From the NCBI RefSeq assembly GCF_036840915.1, contig NZ_CP085725.1:1116001-1180000 (forward strand): DNA of 64,000 nucleotides, written 5' to 3'. How positions within the stretch are numbered: the first letter of the stretch is position 1; each line of letters starts with the position of its first letter. Below the pieces are notes generated by a model. That model was not told where the DNA came from and did not search any database. It saw nothing but the letters and a program-made list of their open reading frames with translations. The stretch is from Flavobacterium hankyongi. GTDB taxonomy: Bacteria > Bacteroidota > Bacteroidia > Flavobacteriales > Flavobacteriaceae. Shown piece by piece: positions 9,335 through 18,423 of this stretch. The translations under genes and the position numbers were made by a program.

Positions 9335-10267
9335 ATGAAAAACTATTTTACAAGGGTAGCTTTTACCCTATTAATGGCAACAGCCGTTATTTCTTGTGAA
9401 AAAACAGAAGTTGATCAAGAAACTACCACAACCAACAAAGCCACTCAAAAGAGTCAAGCAAACACAGCACAAGCTTTGGCACCGTGTCCAACAACTTATG
9501 CCTTGGTATTATCAGGATCAAGTGGTTCACCCATTCCTGCAGGATTTGCTTCTACAATTTTTAAAGTCGATTTGTGTACAAGCCCAACAGGATATAGCTT
9601 TGTATCGCAAATCAATATTGGTGGTGTCTTAGTACGTTCGGTAACAGGATTATGTGACATGCCAGGAGTACCAGACTTTGCCTGGGCGGTTACTGGTATC
9701 AATTCAAACTTTCCAAGCAAACTATTACGTGTTCAAATTTCTACTGGTGCAGCTAGTGTGGTAGCAAATACGACAGTACCTTTACAGGATATTGAAAACT
9801 TTGGCAACACTGGATTGTTTGTAGCGATTAAAGAAGGTACATCACAATTAATGAAAGTATCTGTTCCTAGTGGAGCGTGTACTGCATTTGCGCCTGTGGG
9901 GCCTACACCTCAATACAACGGACTAGCAGTTGTAGGTAATAACTTTCAGGCTATTTCAGGTATAACCAACTTGATTTGTAGTCCAACATCTGGAGATATT
10001 TTTGAATACACTACTGCAGGCGGAGCTTATATTGCCAAGTACTCGTATAAAAATTTAACAGCTAATCCTACTTGGACTATGAAAGAATTAGGATTCCATT
10101 TTGATGCTTGCTGCGGAAAACGTTGGACTGTGGGAAGTTCATCTGGAATTATTTCACACAATACCAATATTACACCTTGTGTATTACCTAACCCAACTTT
10201 CTTATTAAATACTACCACAACAGGTCAAAACTACTGGTATATTTATGATTTTATGGCTAAGATTTAA
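9335..10267 (+). CDS. Putative lipoprotein, beta-propeller-like, unknown function
   Basis: A 310-residue protein with a signal peptide ending in a lipobox (AVIS-C, Cys21), then a Thr/Gln/Ala-rich linker to about residue 50. The rest is rich in short beta-strand and Gly/Ser/Thr patterns (TIFKVDLCTSP, LLRVQIST, LMKVSVPSG) that recur about every 40-50 residues, like the blades of a small propeller. No enzyme motif is seen. It is probably anchored in the outer membrane. It is transcribed alone between two terminators, with an upstream box shared with the type IX-secreted gene before it. Confidence 0.75.
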   Translation: MKNYFTRVAFTLLMATAVISCEKTEVDQETTTTNKATQKSQANTAQALAPCPTTYALVLSGSSGSPIPAGFASTIFKVDLCTSPTGYSFVSQINIGGVLVRSVTGLCDMPGVPDFAWAVTGINSNFPSKLLRVQISTGAASVVANTTVPLQDIENFGNTGLFVAIKEGTSQLMKVSVPSGACTAFAPVGPTPQYNGLAVVGNNFQAISGITNLICSPTSGDIFEYTTAGGAYIAKYSYKNLTANPTWTMKELGFHFDACCGKRWTVGSSSGIISHNTNITPCVLPNPTFLLNTTTTGQNYWYIYDFMAKI

Positions 10268-10286
10268 TACGCAATAAAGCAAAATA

Positions 10287-10330
10287 GAAACATCCTAATC
10301 TAGTTGTTATAGACTATGTTAGGATGTTTC
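10287..10330. terminator. Bidirectional terminator between convergent genes
   Basis: A 12-bp perfect stem (gaaacatcctaa/ttaggatgtttc) with a 20-nt loop and A/T-rich flanks, placed between the lipoprotein gene and the convergent DUF4494-like gene. Confidence 0.85.
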
Positions 10331-10353
10331 TTTGTTTTAAAACAATACTGTTA

Positions 10354-10911
10354 TTATTCTTCGTATGCTGCTACAACAGCAGCATCAAACTCCATGTGAT
10401 CTATGATCTCTGCAACAGATTCAGGTTTAGAAGCTTTAAGTGCATTAAATTTTTCAATTTGCTCCAGACCGTCTTCTTCCCCACTAAAGTATGGAAAAAC
10501 ATCCATAATAGGCGACTCCGAAATTGCAGGTATCGAAAAATCACCCATAGTATTTTTCATGGCAAACATAGTATTATCAAAAGCTTCTTTCACATCATTA
10601 GCCTGAACTAATAAATACAAATTCGTTTTGCGTTCCTTCCCACTCTCTTCATCATAAGCCGTTAAAGCCACTTTAGAACGAAACCAACGGTCTGCATTTT
10701 CAAACGGATGAATTTCATTGTAATTGGCCACTTTAATATTGGTAATCTTGAATTCTTCACTTACATAACTCATCATTTCCTGTGTAATTCTAGACTCAGC
10801 TTCTGTATACGATAAAGCATCTACCAGATAAGGCTCTGTCGTTACCTTTTGTACACCATTTTCATCTACTTTTCTAAATTTTACTTTACATTCATACCAA
10901 GTTGCACTCAT
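10354..10911 (-). CDS. DUF4494-like protein
   Basis: A 185-residue cytoplasmic protein with the pattern of DUF4494 (WYECKVKFRKVDENG start, TEPYLVDALSYTEAE, then KTNLYLLVQANDVKEAFDN). The family is common and single-copy in Bacteroidota and its function is unknown. No signal peptide, membrane segment or catalytic motif is visible. It ends against the bidirectional terminator of the neighbouring gene and has no partner on its own strand, so it looks monocistronic. It is probably core genome and not part of the adjacent accessory blocks. Confidence 0.8.
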   Translation of the reverse strand: MSATWYECKVKFRKVDENGVQKVTTEPYLVDALSYTEAESRITQEMMSYVSEEFKITNIKVANYNEIHPFENADRWFRSKVALTAYDEESGKERKTNLYLLVQANDVKEAFDNTMFAMKNTMGDFSIPAISESPIMDVFPYFSGEEDGLEQIEKFNALKASKPESVAEIIDHMEFDAAVVAAYEE

Positions 10912-11026
10912 AATTATTTTTTTTTAAGGAGCGCAAAGGTAATTTTTAAAGACAAAGAAAACTGTGATTTTTAAAAAGAGATATTCACAAAATACAAATT
11001 GAGAATATAAACACTAACACAAAACT

Positions 11027-11308
11027 GTGCCTTCGAGAGCCTCAGGCACCACTGAGCTTCGTACACTGAGGCACTCGAAGTGTCGGAGCTACATCCAACC
11101 AACTCAAACCACTGTCCTGTCCCCTTGAAGAGACTTCAGATAGCTAAAATCGCTACCACATAATTGTCCCCTTGAGGGGACTTTAGGGGTGCAAAAACAA
11201 CAACATCTAAATCAACTCAAACCACTGTCCCTTGAAAAGACTTTAGAAAGCTAAAATCACCACCACATAATTGTCCCCTTGAGGGGACTTCAGGGGTGTC
11301 AAAAACAA
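11027..11308. repeat. Palindromic repeats and a diverged tandem duplication in a 475-bp gap
   Basis: The gap 10912-11386 has no gene. At 11027-11049 lies a hairpin of the window-wide repeat family with stem GTGCCT/AGGCAC. It is followed by two diverged copies of a unit of about 100 bp (11097-11198 and 11214-11308). Each unit carries caactcaaaccactgtcc, a cccttgaagagact-type element, agctaaaatc and accacataattgtccccttg. The TCCCCTTGAGGGGA core is itself a palindrome. Confidence 0.8.
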
Positions 11309-11309
11309 T

Positions 11310-11340
11310 AAACCCCTTAGGTTTAAACCTAAAGGGCTTA
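11310..11340 (-). terminator. Terminator-like hairpin after the small-gene pair
   Basis: An almost perfect palindrome (ccccttaggtttaaacctaa followed by aggg) lies about 50 bp after the stop of the DUF1737-like gene on the minus strand, followed by a T-rich run on that strand. Confidence 0.6.
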
Positions 11341-11386
11341 CTTTTAGCTTTTACTTAAGATAATGAATCTGAAAGCCAAAACTTTA

Positions 11387-11554
11387 CTACTTAATTAATG
11401 CCTGAGCAAAGTAAAGGTCACTATTTCCACGACCTGCATTGAAAGTAATACTGATTCCGCCTTGAAGTTTCCAACCTTGTTTTAATAAAGCTGCAACCTT
11501 CTCTTCAATCAATAATTCAGACGTATCTGTAACAATCTTATATTCCATAGCCAT
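11387..11554 (-). CDS. DUF1737-like small protein
   Basis: A 55-residue protein (MAMEYKIVTDTSELLIEEKV, then LLKQGWKLQGGISI and YFAQALIK) matching the DUF1737 pattern of short cytoplasmic proteins of unknown function. The ATG at 11554 is chosen because it overlaps the stop of the preceding small gene as TAATG, a classic coupling arrangement; a second in-frame ATG lies 6 bp further on. The gene is too short for most length filters, but the conserved GWxLQGGI core makes it convincing. Confidence 0.8.
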   Translation of the reverse strand: MAMEYKIVTDTSELLIEEKVAALLKQGWKLQGGISITFNAGRGNSDLYFAQALIK

Positions 11555-11700
11555 TACTTTTTAGGAGTATTACCTCTACGTGGTCCAGATGGCATTCCTG
11601 GATTTTTACTTGGATAGTTAGGATTAGGCTTTGGAGATGGACTAATCGATGGAGTGGCTGGTTTACTTCCTGGCTTCACTACTGAATTTGTACTTTTCAT
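11554..11700 (-). CDS. Pro/Ser/Lys-rich 48-residue protein
   Basis: A 48-residue basic protein (MKSTNSVVKPGSKPATPSIS, then PSPKPNPNYPSKNPGMPSGP) built of Pro/Ser/Lys repeats, with no hydrophobic segment, probably disordered. It is coupled through TAATG to the DUF1737-like gene and the pair ends at a hairpin. I see no known function. Coupling to a conserved small gene is the main support that it is real. Confidence 0.6.
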   Translation of the reverse strand: MKSTNSVVKPGSKPATPSISPSPKPNPNYPSKNPGMPSGPRRGNTPKK

Positions 11701-11838
11701 TCTAAATAGTTTTTTAAGTTCACACAAAGCTTATGCTTTGATGATTCAAATGTTTACTTTTTATACGAGATGGCACAATGTTGGGAAATATCAGCCTTAA
11801 CAGAATAACAAAACCGAAAACTCCAGTAACAAGATCGG

Positions 11839-12597
11839 TTATTTTAGTATTTTTTTAAGGGCAGAAATATAATTTTCAGAAACTGGAAGATGCTTCACGA
11901 CAGTACTATTTTGTACCCCATCAAAAATCTCTACGGCAAGGGTTTCTCTTTTTTTATCAAAACTTTTAATGTGATGTTTGTTTACACGATACGATTTATG
12001 AATGGTCACAAACTGCGATTTTTGCAATCCTATTTCCTCCATTCGTGTAAACGAAAAGTCAATTAACTTTTCAGGCTTTTGATGCGTAAAATGCACCATC
12101 TTGTTGTTCGACTCTGATCCATTTTCTTTATCCGAAGACAAAAACACAATACTATTCGTCGCAATTTTTGTCCTCCCCTTTTTACCCAAATGCAAGTGCA
12201 CATAATCGATAGCGCCAAAAAACTGAATCTCTTTCAAAAAACGATGCATCGTTTTAATAAAAGCATCCTCAGTAAACGGTTTGGTTATATGCTCCACACA
12301 CACACCATACTCTCTTTTTAGGGTCTCTATCTCTTTTATATATTGGGGCACATTACTACTCGCAAACAAAACAGGCAACTTAAGCTCATACGCCACCTCC
12401 ATACCGGTCATGTACGAATCACCAAGGTTCAAATCGAGTACCAATACATCTGGTTTACTCAACTTTACTTCTTCCATAAAGGTTTTAGCACTGGTACAAG
12501 CTATAACTACTATGGTGCTATCTACACTTTTTAAGTAATTACAATTACTTTGCAATTGTTCTGGGTTATCGTCGAGTAAAGCTATTTTGTAGGACAT
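11839..12597 (-). CDS. LytTR-family response regulator
   Basis: A 252-residue regulator with an N-terminal receiver domain (LLDDNPEQ acidic pair, phospho-acceptor Asp55 in LVLDLNLGD, conserved Lys in ITKPFT) and a C-terminal LytTR DNA-binding domain from about 140 (QFVTIHKSYRVNKHHIKSF). It would bind DNA upstream of target genes when phosphorylated. Its start is 11 bp after the hsdR stop, so it appears to be the last gene of the restriction operon. No histidine kinase is encoded nearby. Such a regulator is not a normal part of type I systems; it may be a core gene that the operon was inserted next to. Confidence 0.88.
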   Translation of the reverse strand: MSYKIALLDDNPEQLQSNCNYLKSVDSTIVVIACTSAKTFMEEVKLSKPDVLVLDLNLGDSYMTGMEVAYELKLPVLFASSNVPQYIKEIETLKREYGVCVEHITKPFTEDAFIKTMHRFLKEIQFFGAIDYVHLHLGKKGRTKIATNSIVFLSSDKENGSESNNKMVHFTHQKPEKLIDFSFTRMEEIGLQKSQFVTIHKSYRVNKHHIKSFDKKRETLAVEIFDGVQNSTVVKHLPVSENYISALKKILK

Positions 12598-12608
12598 TAT
12601 GAGATTTT

Positions 12609-15600
12609 TTAATTATACTTTTTATAATTCTCTGCCTGTTCAAAAATCTCTTTATAAACCTCGTCGCGGTCAACGGGAGGGTAATCATTGTCAGCCAATA
12701 GAATAATCAAATCTACTTTCAACTCTGCTTTAATGTCGTCTCTTTTGCTCCAGTCGGTGTATTTCGTTTTATCATCCACTACAGATTTTACCTCCTTTGC
12801 CAAATGAATCAGTCTTTCATCCGGATAAGCAAAATCATATTTCACCGTAAGCATTTTCAAAATATCATAGAAAGCTTTTTCTTGAATATCGATGCCTAAA
12901 TCATTAATGGCATCATTTTCTTTCTTTAAGGCATAGTAAAGCTCGATGATTTCATTGGTGAAGTCTTCTAAAACAACACTCTGCAAAACATCGCTCTCTT
13001 TACGCTCGTTGTATTTGTTTACGATAAATTCCAAGCGTTTCGAAAAATCAATCCCGGTTACCCGATTCATTTTCTTCATCTTATCGATAGCCTGCTGTAG
13101 CATTTTCTGCAACAGTTTAAACTTGGTATGCGGCAGTTTTATCTTATCCAGTTTGGCTAAATAGTCTTCCGAGAATAAATCAATCTCCGTAGCCTCTTCA
13201 TCACCCAGTTTAAAAATTTCTTCTACACCTTCACTTTCAATAGCCTGCTGAATCATCACCCGAACCTTCTCATTCATCTGTGCCGCATCCGGCGCTACGC
13301 CTTTAGTCAGTTTGTACACTATAGATCGGATAGCCAGATAAAAATGCACATAATCCTTTTCCGTTTCGCTGATTAATTCACTGCCTGAACAGATATCAAA
13401 AGCCGCTTTCAGTCGTTTTACAATATTCATAAAACGGTTTTCAATCTCTTTGGTGAGCTGTACAAACTCAGCGCCTTTGTTTAGTGTTTGCAACTGTTCT
13501 AAAGCCGTACCGTTAAAGTAGTTGGAAGCATCAAAAGTGTGGAAAATCTTAGCCAACAAATCCAACTGATTCTTAACCACAAGTACCGATTGTTCCACTT
13601 CTTCAATATTGGTTTCCTTACCGGAATTATACTGTGCCAAAGCCAGATTCATCTGCTTTTTAATCCCGATATAATCCACCACTAAACCTTTTTCTTTCCC
13701 TTCAAACTTTCGGTTTACACGCGAAATCGTCTGAATCAGGTTATGCCTTTGAATCGGCTTATCAATGTATATCGTATCCAAAAACGGCACATCAAAACCG
13801 GTCAGCCACATATCCACCACAATGGCAATCTTAAAATTGGAATGTTGAAACTTAAACTGACGGTCTAACCCTTTGCGGTACTCCTTAGTACCTAACAAAT
13901 CATACAGTTCCTTTTCATCATCTTTGCCTCGGGTCATTACCATTTTCACACGCTCAATAGCAATAAGTTCCCGTTTTTCTTTATCGCTTAAAAGGGCCAC
14001 ATTTTCCGCTTCCTTGGCAACACCCCAATCAGGGCGTAATTCCAAAATATTTTGATACAACTGATACGCAATTTCTCGGCTGCTGGAAACAAACATTGCC
14101 TTTCCGGCAACGCTGGATTTCTCTGCAACACGCTTTTCATAATGCTTCACAAAATCCTCGGCTATAGCTTTCAGTCGGGAAGGGTCGCCCAAAATCACAT
14201 TCATTTGCGACATGGCTTTCTTGCTCTCCTCAATCTGGTTTTCGTTACTGCCTTCTTCGGCACATTGGTCGTAGTAGCCTTCAATTTCTTTCAATTGCTC
14301 ATTGTGCAACAGTACTTTGGCGGCTCTGCCTTCATATACCAACGGCACGGTAATTTCATCGGCTACTGATTCCCGCATGGTATACGCATCCACAATATCC
14401 CCAAACACATCCAACGTAGCATCTACTGGCGTACCGGTAAAGCCCACATAAGTAGCATTGGGTAACGAGTCGTGTAAGTACTTCGCAAAACCATACGTCT
14501 TTTTAACCCCTTTTTCAGAATAGTTGACTTTTTGGTTTAAATTGGTTTGACTGCGGTGCGCTTCGTCCGAAATACAAATCACATTGCTTCGGTCGGTCAG
14601 CAATTGGGTATCCTCAGTAAACTTATGTATGGTAGTAAGGAAAACCCCGCCGCTGTTTCTGCCTTGTAGCAACGTTCTCAAATCAGCACGGCTTTCAACG
14701 CTTATAACCGTTTCATCGCCAATAAAGCCTTTGGCATTGGTAAACTGTTTAGACAATTGGTCGTCAAGGTCGGTTCGATCGGTAATAAGTACAATCGTCG
14801 GACTCTTAAAATGGGTGCTTCGCATCAGCATTCGGCTCAGGAACAACATGGTGTAACTCTTCCCGCATCCGGTAGTCCCAAAATAAGTACCGCCTTTACC
14901 GTTGCCTTCGGGTTTCTGGTTTTGCTTAATAATGTCAAGCAGTTTCACCGTAGCATAGTACTGCGGATAACGGCAAACAATCTTCTCGTTCGTTTTCGAA
15001 CTGTCCGGCAAATAAATAAAATGCTGGATAATATCCCGCAAACGCTTGCGGTTAAACATGCCTTGTATCAGCGTAAACATCGCATCAATACCATCTACTT
15101 CATTGGGCATACCTTCAATTTTGCGCCAGGCATAATAAAACTCATACGGCGCAAAAAACGAACCGGCTTTGGTATTCACCCCATCACTAATCACGCAAAA
15201 GGCATTGTACTTAAACAGTTCCGGTATGTCTCTTTTGTAGCGCGTGGTCAGTTGCACATACGCATCGTGAATGGTTGTCTCTTCCTTTATGGCCGACTTA
15301 AATTCAAACACCACCAAAGGCAACCCGTTAACATACAAAATCAAATCTGGGATGCGCATCTCATAGCCTTTAATGGCCAATTGATTCACGATTTTATAAT
15401 GGTTGCTGTCCTGTTCGCTAAAGTCAACAAACTGGATAAAGATATCTTTCTGCGAACGGTCTTCACGCTTTAAAACAAACCCGTTGCTGAGTTGGTTCAT
15501 GAACTGCTTGTTGGATTCATACAAATCCGAAGCGGGTAGCTTCTCCAGTTCACGAATAATCGATTGTATTTCACCCGAAGTAATATTGTCAGCCGCATAC

Positions 15601-15794
15601 TGATGTTGCAAATACGCTTCCAAATCGTTTTCAATCAGTACTTTTTCGGTAGCGATATGGCCGTATTGGGCAGGAGGTTCCTGCACGGTATCGCTTTCCG
15701 CTTTGCGCACTTCGTTCCCTACAAGATGGGTCATGTTTTCGTCTTGTAATAAGTCGATGAAGGCTTGTTCTAATTGGGCTTCGGTGAATTTCAT
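12609..15794 (-). CDS. hsdR: Type I restriction enzyme, restriction/translocation subunit HsdR
   Basis: A 1061-residue HsdR. The N-terminal PD-(D/E)xK nuclease has Asp150 in RIPDLIL and Glu164/Lys166 in VFEFKSA. The SF2 translocase has Walker A GTTGCGKS (Lys312), DEAH at 410-413 (ISDEAHRSQ), GFTGTP, and the later motif QTISRVNR. A helical C-terminus that docks on HsdM/HsdS follows. With HsdM and HsdS it cuts unmodified DNA after ATP-driven translocation. All key residues are present, so it should be active. Unusually, it is separated from hsdM/hsdS by five other genes. Base composition is visibly richer in GC than the genes between it and hsdS, which suggests a mosaic origin. Confidence 0.96.
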   Translation of the reverse strand: MKFTEAQLEQAFIDLLQDENMTHLVGNEVRKAESDTVQEPPAQYGHIATEKVLIENDLEAYLQHQYAADNITSGEIQSIIRELEKLPASDLYESNKQFMNQLSNGFVLKREDRSQKDIFIQFVDFSEQDSNHYKIVNQLAIKGYEMRIPDLILYVNGLPLVVFEFKSAIKEETTIHDAYVQLTTRYKRDIPELFKYNAFCVISDGVNTKAGSFFAPYEFYYAWRKIEGMPNEVDGIDAMFTLIQGMFNRKRLRDIIQHFIYLPDSSKTNEKIVCRYPQYYATVKLLDIIKQNQKPEGNGKGGTYFGTTGCGKSYTMLFLSRMLMRSTHFKSPTIVLITDRTDLDDQLSKQFTNAKGFIGDETVISVESRADLRTLLQGRNSGGVFLTTIHKFTEDTQLLTDRSNVICISDEAHRSQTNLNQKVNYSEKGVKKTYGFAKYLHDSLPNATYVGFTGTPVDATLDVFGDIVDAYTMRESVADEITVPLVYEGRAAKVLLHNEQLKEIEGYYDQCAEEGSNENQIEESKKAMSQMNVILGDPSRLKAIAEDFVKHYEKRVAEKSSVAGKAMFVSSSREIAYQLYQNILELRPDWGVAKEAENVALLSDKEKRELIAIERVKMVMTRGKDDEKELYDLLGTKEYRKGLDRQFKFQHSNFKIAIVVDMWLTGFDVPFLDTIYIDKPIQRHNLIQTISRVNRKFEGKEKGLVVDYIGIKKQMNLALAQYNSGKETNIEEVEQSVLVVKNQLDLLAKIFHTFDASNYFNGTALEQLQTLNKGAEFVQLTKEIENRFMNIVKRLKAAFDICSGSELISETEKDYVHFYLAIRSIVYKLTKGVAPDAAQMNEKVRVMIQQAIESEGVEEIFKLGDEEATEIDLFSEDYLAKLDKIKLPHTKFKLLQKMLQQAIDKMKKMNRVTGIDFSKRLEFIVNKYNERKESDVLQSVVLEDFTNEIIELYYALKKENDAINDLGIDIQEKAFYDILKMLTVKYDFAYPDERLIHLAKEVKSVVDDKTKYTDWSKRDDIKAELKVDLIILLADNDYPPVDRDEVYKEIFEQAENYKKYN

Positions 15795-15816
15795 TTTGTT
15801 TAAATTATGAAATAAG

Positions 15817-16941
15817 TTAGCTTTTTAAATTAGTATCAATGAACATCTCTAATTTATTGAAAATTGATAATAGACAATCATTTTTTAATTTATCAATTAT
15901 AAATTGTGACAAATTAGAAATTTCATCTTCTGTAGGATGATAATGTACTACCGCAAAATGAGACCAATATTCAGTAGTCGTTTTAAAATGTTCAGCAAAA
16001 GCATATTTCTTTTCTTCTTCTGTAAAATCTATCTGATTGTAAATAGTTCTGTCTTTTAATAAAGATCCTTCCATTTCAACAGCTATATACATAACCTTTT
16101 CATCGGTTAACAAATTCTCATAAACTACTGTAAACATCAATTCTTTGTGTTTATTTGAAACGTAGTATACTAATCTTTTATCATTAAAGGTATTAGCTCT
16201 TGGTTCGTATTTACTTACGCCATCTAACCTGTTGCCGGCAGTAACAATTTGATTTACGATATGTTCTCTCAATTTAAATTTGAATCGTACCAACTCATTA
16301 ATTTCTTGCTGATTTTTATAGTAAAATTGTATTGCTTCTTTTTCCATAACCGGATGACTTAAGTTGATGATATTTTGGTAAAAATCTTTTAAGAAAACTA
16401 AATATTTATCATTAGCATGCAATACATAATTACCTAGATTATGCATTACTTTTGCCATGTATTGCTGGTGTGTTATATTAATGTAACGATCATGGCTAAT
16501 ATCTGAAATAGGGTGTAAGGATAAAACAATTCCCATTTTAGTAGTTACTTTTATTTCATTGTAATATTCCTCCAAATCGTTATTTAACTCATGATAAACT
16601 TTATTTTCAATAATAATAGCCTGCTCATTATTCTGTAACAGTATGTCAATACGTTTCTGATTTATCGTACCATATTCCGTTAAAACCTCAAAATTTAAAA
16701 ACGATTCGAATACTTTATTCTCTTTTCCTAATTTGGATGTATTAATTAGTTCAACTAGACTTTTTATGAATAAGTCTTTTAATTTATGTACTTCATTTAC
16801 ATTAAAAAAGAATGCATAAATATTAGACAATACATTCTCATAATGAGGCTGTTTGGCTATACCCAAAAAAGTTTTTGGTTTGCCTTTGATTATAGGTATC
16901 TCGTTTTGGTTTAAAAAATGTTCCAATACTTTTATATCCAT
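15817..16941 (-). CDS. PD-(D/E)xK nuclease family protein
   Basis: A 374-residue protein with a PD-(D/E)xK core in its first third: RIDILLQ (Asp99), then AIIIENK (Glu112, Lys114), followed by LEEYYNEI, the pattern of the PDDEXK_4-type families. The C-terminal 200 residues are of unknown type. It may nick or cut DNA, but some relatives are phage-defence accessory proteins with no shown activity. It sits between the DUF6998-like gene (2-bp gap) and hsdR (22-bp gap) within one apparent operon, which suggests it works in the same defence island. Confidence 0.82.
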   Translation of the reverse strand: MDIKVLEHFLNQNEIPIIKGKPKTFLGIAKQPHYENVLSNIYAFFFNVNEVHKLKDLFIKSLVELINTSKLGKENKVFESFLNFEVLTEYGTINQKRIDILLQNNEQAIIIENKVYHELNNDLEEYYNEIKVTTKMGIVLSLHPISDISHDRYINITHQQYMAKVMHNLGNYVLHANDKYLVFLKDFYQNIINLSHPVMEKEAIQFYYKNQQEINELVRFKFKLREHIVNQIVTAGNRLDGVSKYEPRANTFNDKRLVYYVSNKHKELMFTVVYENLLTDEKVMYIAVEMEGSLLKDRTIYNQIDFTEEEKKYAFAEHFKTTTEYWSHFAVVHYHPTEDEISNLSQFIIDKLKNDCLLSIFNKLEMFIDTNLKS

Positions 16942-16943
16942 TT

Positions 16944-17402
16944 TTAGGGCTTTACTACTTTTATTTTTTCTTCTGCCGGAACCTGTTTGTTTAATTCTTT
17001 TAATCGCCCTTTCGATAAGGTATAAAAGGTTTCTTTATAATGTTTTAAGCCATGTTTTTTTATATAATGCTCCATAACAAAATGTCCCGGACCATTAAAC
17101 AGTTCTTCCAGATCGCCATTTTCTAATATATTCACACTCAAAAAATAATCGGGGAGTTTATCCGCTCCATAAGGAAAATAACTGTAATTTTTAAACGAAG
17201 CTTTTATTTGCACTTTCCGTCTAGTGTCTATTTCTTCACCATCGTGCACCGACACGTTTTCTTTATACAGTTGTATGCCATATTTTTCAGCAGCCAATAC
17301 TTCGCCAATATCGCCTACAAGACGACCGTCTAAGGGAAAACTTCTACCGTATTGCTCTCTTAGTTTTTGGGTAATGGTTAGGAGTTGTTGGATTTCTTGC
17401 AT
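16944..17402 (-). CDS. DUF6998-like protein, restriction-endonuclease-fold candidate
   Basis: A 152-residue protein with the motif GRLVGDIGEVLAAEKYGI, then RRKVQIKASF, which fits the family I know as DUF6998. The Glu of GEVLAAE and the QxK of VQIKA have the spacing of a compact PD-(D/E)xK fold, so a nuclease or DNA-binding role is plausible. It lies 5 bp after the Cys-containing nuclease-like gene and 2 bp before the next PD-(D/E)xK gene. Function is inferred only. Confidence 0.7.
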   Translation of the reverse strand: MQEIQQLLTITQKLREQYGRSFPLDGRLVGDIGEVLAAEKYGIQLYKENVSVHDGEEIDTRRKVQIKASFKNYSYFPYGADKLPDYFLSVNILENGDLEELFNGPGHFVMEHYIKKHGLKHYKETFYTLSKGRLKELNKQVPAEEKIKVVKP

Positions 17403-17407
17403 GAATA

Positions 17408-18412
17408 TTAAATTATTTGATATGTAATATTTGATAAATCTGTCTCATTTTCAAAACTTAATTTTAATCCTTCAATCGGTATTATTGACGAATACTTTTG
17501 GGGAGCGTGAGGAATTTTGAGTTCAGATATATTCAAACTTTTGATTTCAAACAGATTTAAATAATCTAATATTATATTCTTATCAAAGAATACGTCCTTG
17601 TAGAAACTAGAATGACTATCAATAGAATCTTTTATTGCTTCAAGTAATTGTTCAACTTCAGCAGCAAACGTAGTATTCTTAATATAATTTTTAAAAAACC
17701 GTTCAAATTGAATACAAATTAGTTCTGATAATAATTCTGATAATATCAAATTATTATAAAAGAAAAAGTAATAAAAATAATTAACTTCACTTTTGCATCC
17801 GTCATATGATGTTCTATATCTATGAGTAACTCGATCTATTATTTTGATAGGCGGTTTTTGCTTTTTACCTTGTTTATCTATTTCTAAAACGGGAACAAAA
17901 GAAGTATTATTTAATAGTGAACCAACATTAAATTCAGACATTTTAGTAATACGTGGAAAGACATATAAAACAGATTCAGAGATTATTTCCTTTTTTTTAG
18001 CTAACCTCCTTAATGTTGAATGCTGAGTTCCATTTGCAGCATCATTAAATGTAAAAGCAATATGCTCTTTTTTATTTTTCCTACTACCATAGAATTGAGA
18101 TTTTGGATTCATACAATAATCACAATGTTCACCTGATTTATATTGTAAAAACAGTAATCTTCCAACATTATCTTTATCAGTTTTATAGTTTATTGATACA
18201 TCATAGCCTCCAGTTTTAGGGTTGGTTTCTTGCGCTTGTGTTAAACCTTCAGCAAATATTTTTTTATTCTGAAAAAAATCAAACCATTCATCTTCTGACT
18301 TTATTTTGCTGATATGTTTATTTGTCATATAGTGAATATATGAGTTACTAATATCAAGAAGTTCACTTGTTATATTTAATTCAAATGTTTTTTCGTTTAT
18401 TTCTTTTGCCAT
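17408..18412 (-). CDS. PD-(D/E)xK-like protein paired with an OLD-like ATPase
   Basis: A 334-residue protein with no family name I can give. Residues 55-92 carry a plausible nuclease core: Glu55 in FAEGLTQA, Asp71 in GGYDVSI and QYK at 90-92 (LFLQYKSG). A CxxC (Cys97, Cys100) follows, then HIAFTF and QHSTLRRL, which recall nuclease-like families that end in VYYxxP (here VLYVFPRIT). It begins 11 bp after the ATPase gene, so the two probably act together as an ATPase plus nuclease. This resembles the logic of Septu or Gabija, but no HNH, TOPRIM or UvrD domain is present. The C-terminal half is unknown. Confidence 0.68.
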   Translation of the reverse strand: MAKEINEKTFELNITSELLDISNSYIHYMTNKHISKIKSEDEWFDFFQNKKIFAEGLTQAQETNPKTGGYDVSINYKTDKDNVGRLLFLQYKSGEHCDYCMNPKSQFYGSRKNKKEHIAFTFNDAANGTQHSTLRRLAKKKEIISESVLYVFPRITKMSEFNVGSLLNNTSFVPVLEIDKQGKKQKPPIKIIDRVTHRYRTSYDGCKSEVNYFYYFFFYNNLILSELLSELICIQFERFFKNYIKNTTFAAEVEQLLEAIKDSIDSHSSFYKDVFFDKNIILDYLNLFEIKSLNISELKIPHAPQKYSSIIPIEGLKLSFENETDLSNITYQII

Positions 18413-18423
18413 TTCTTTTATAA

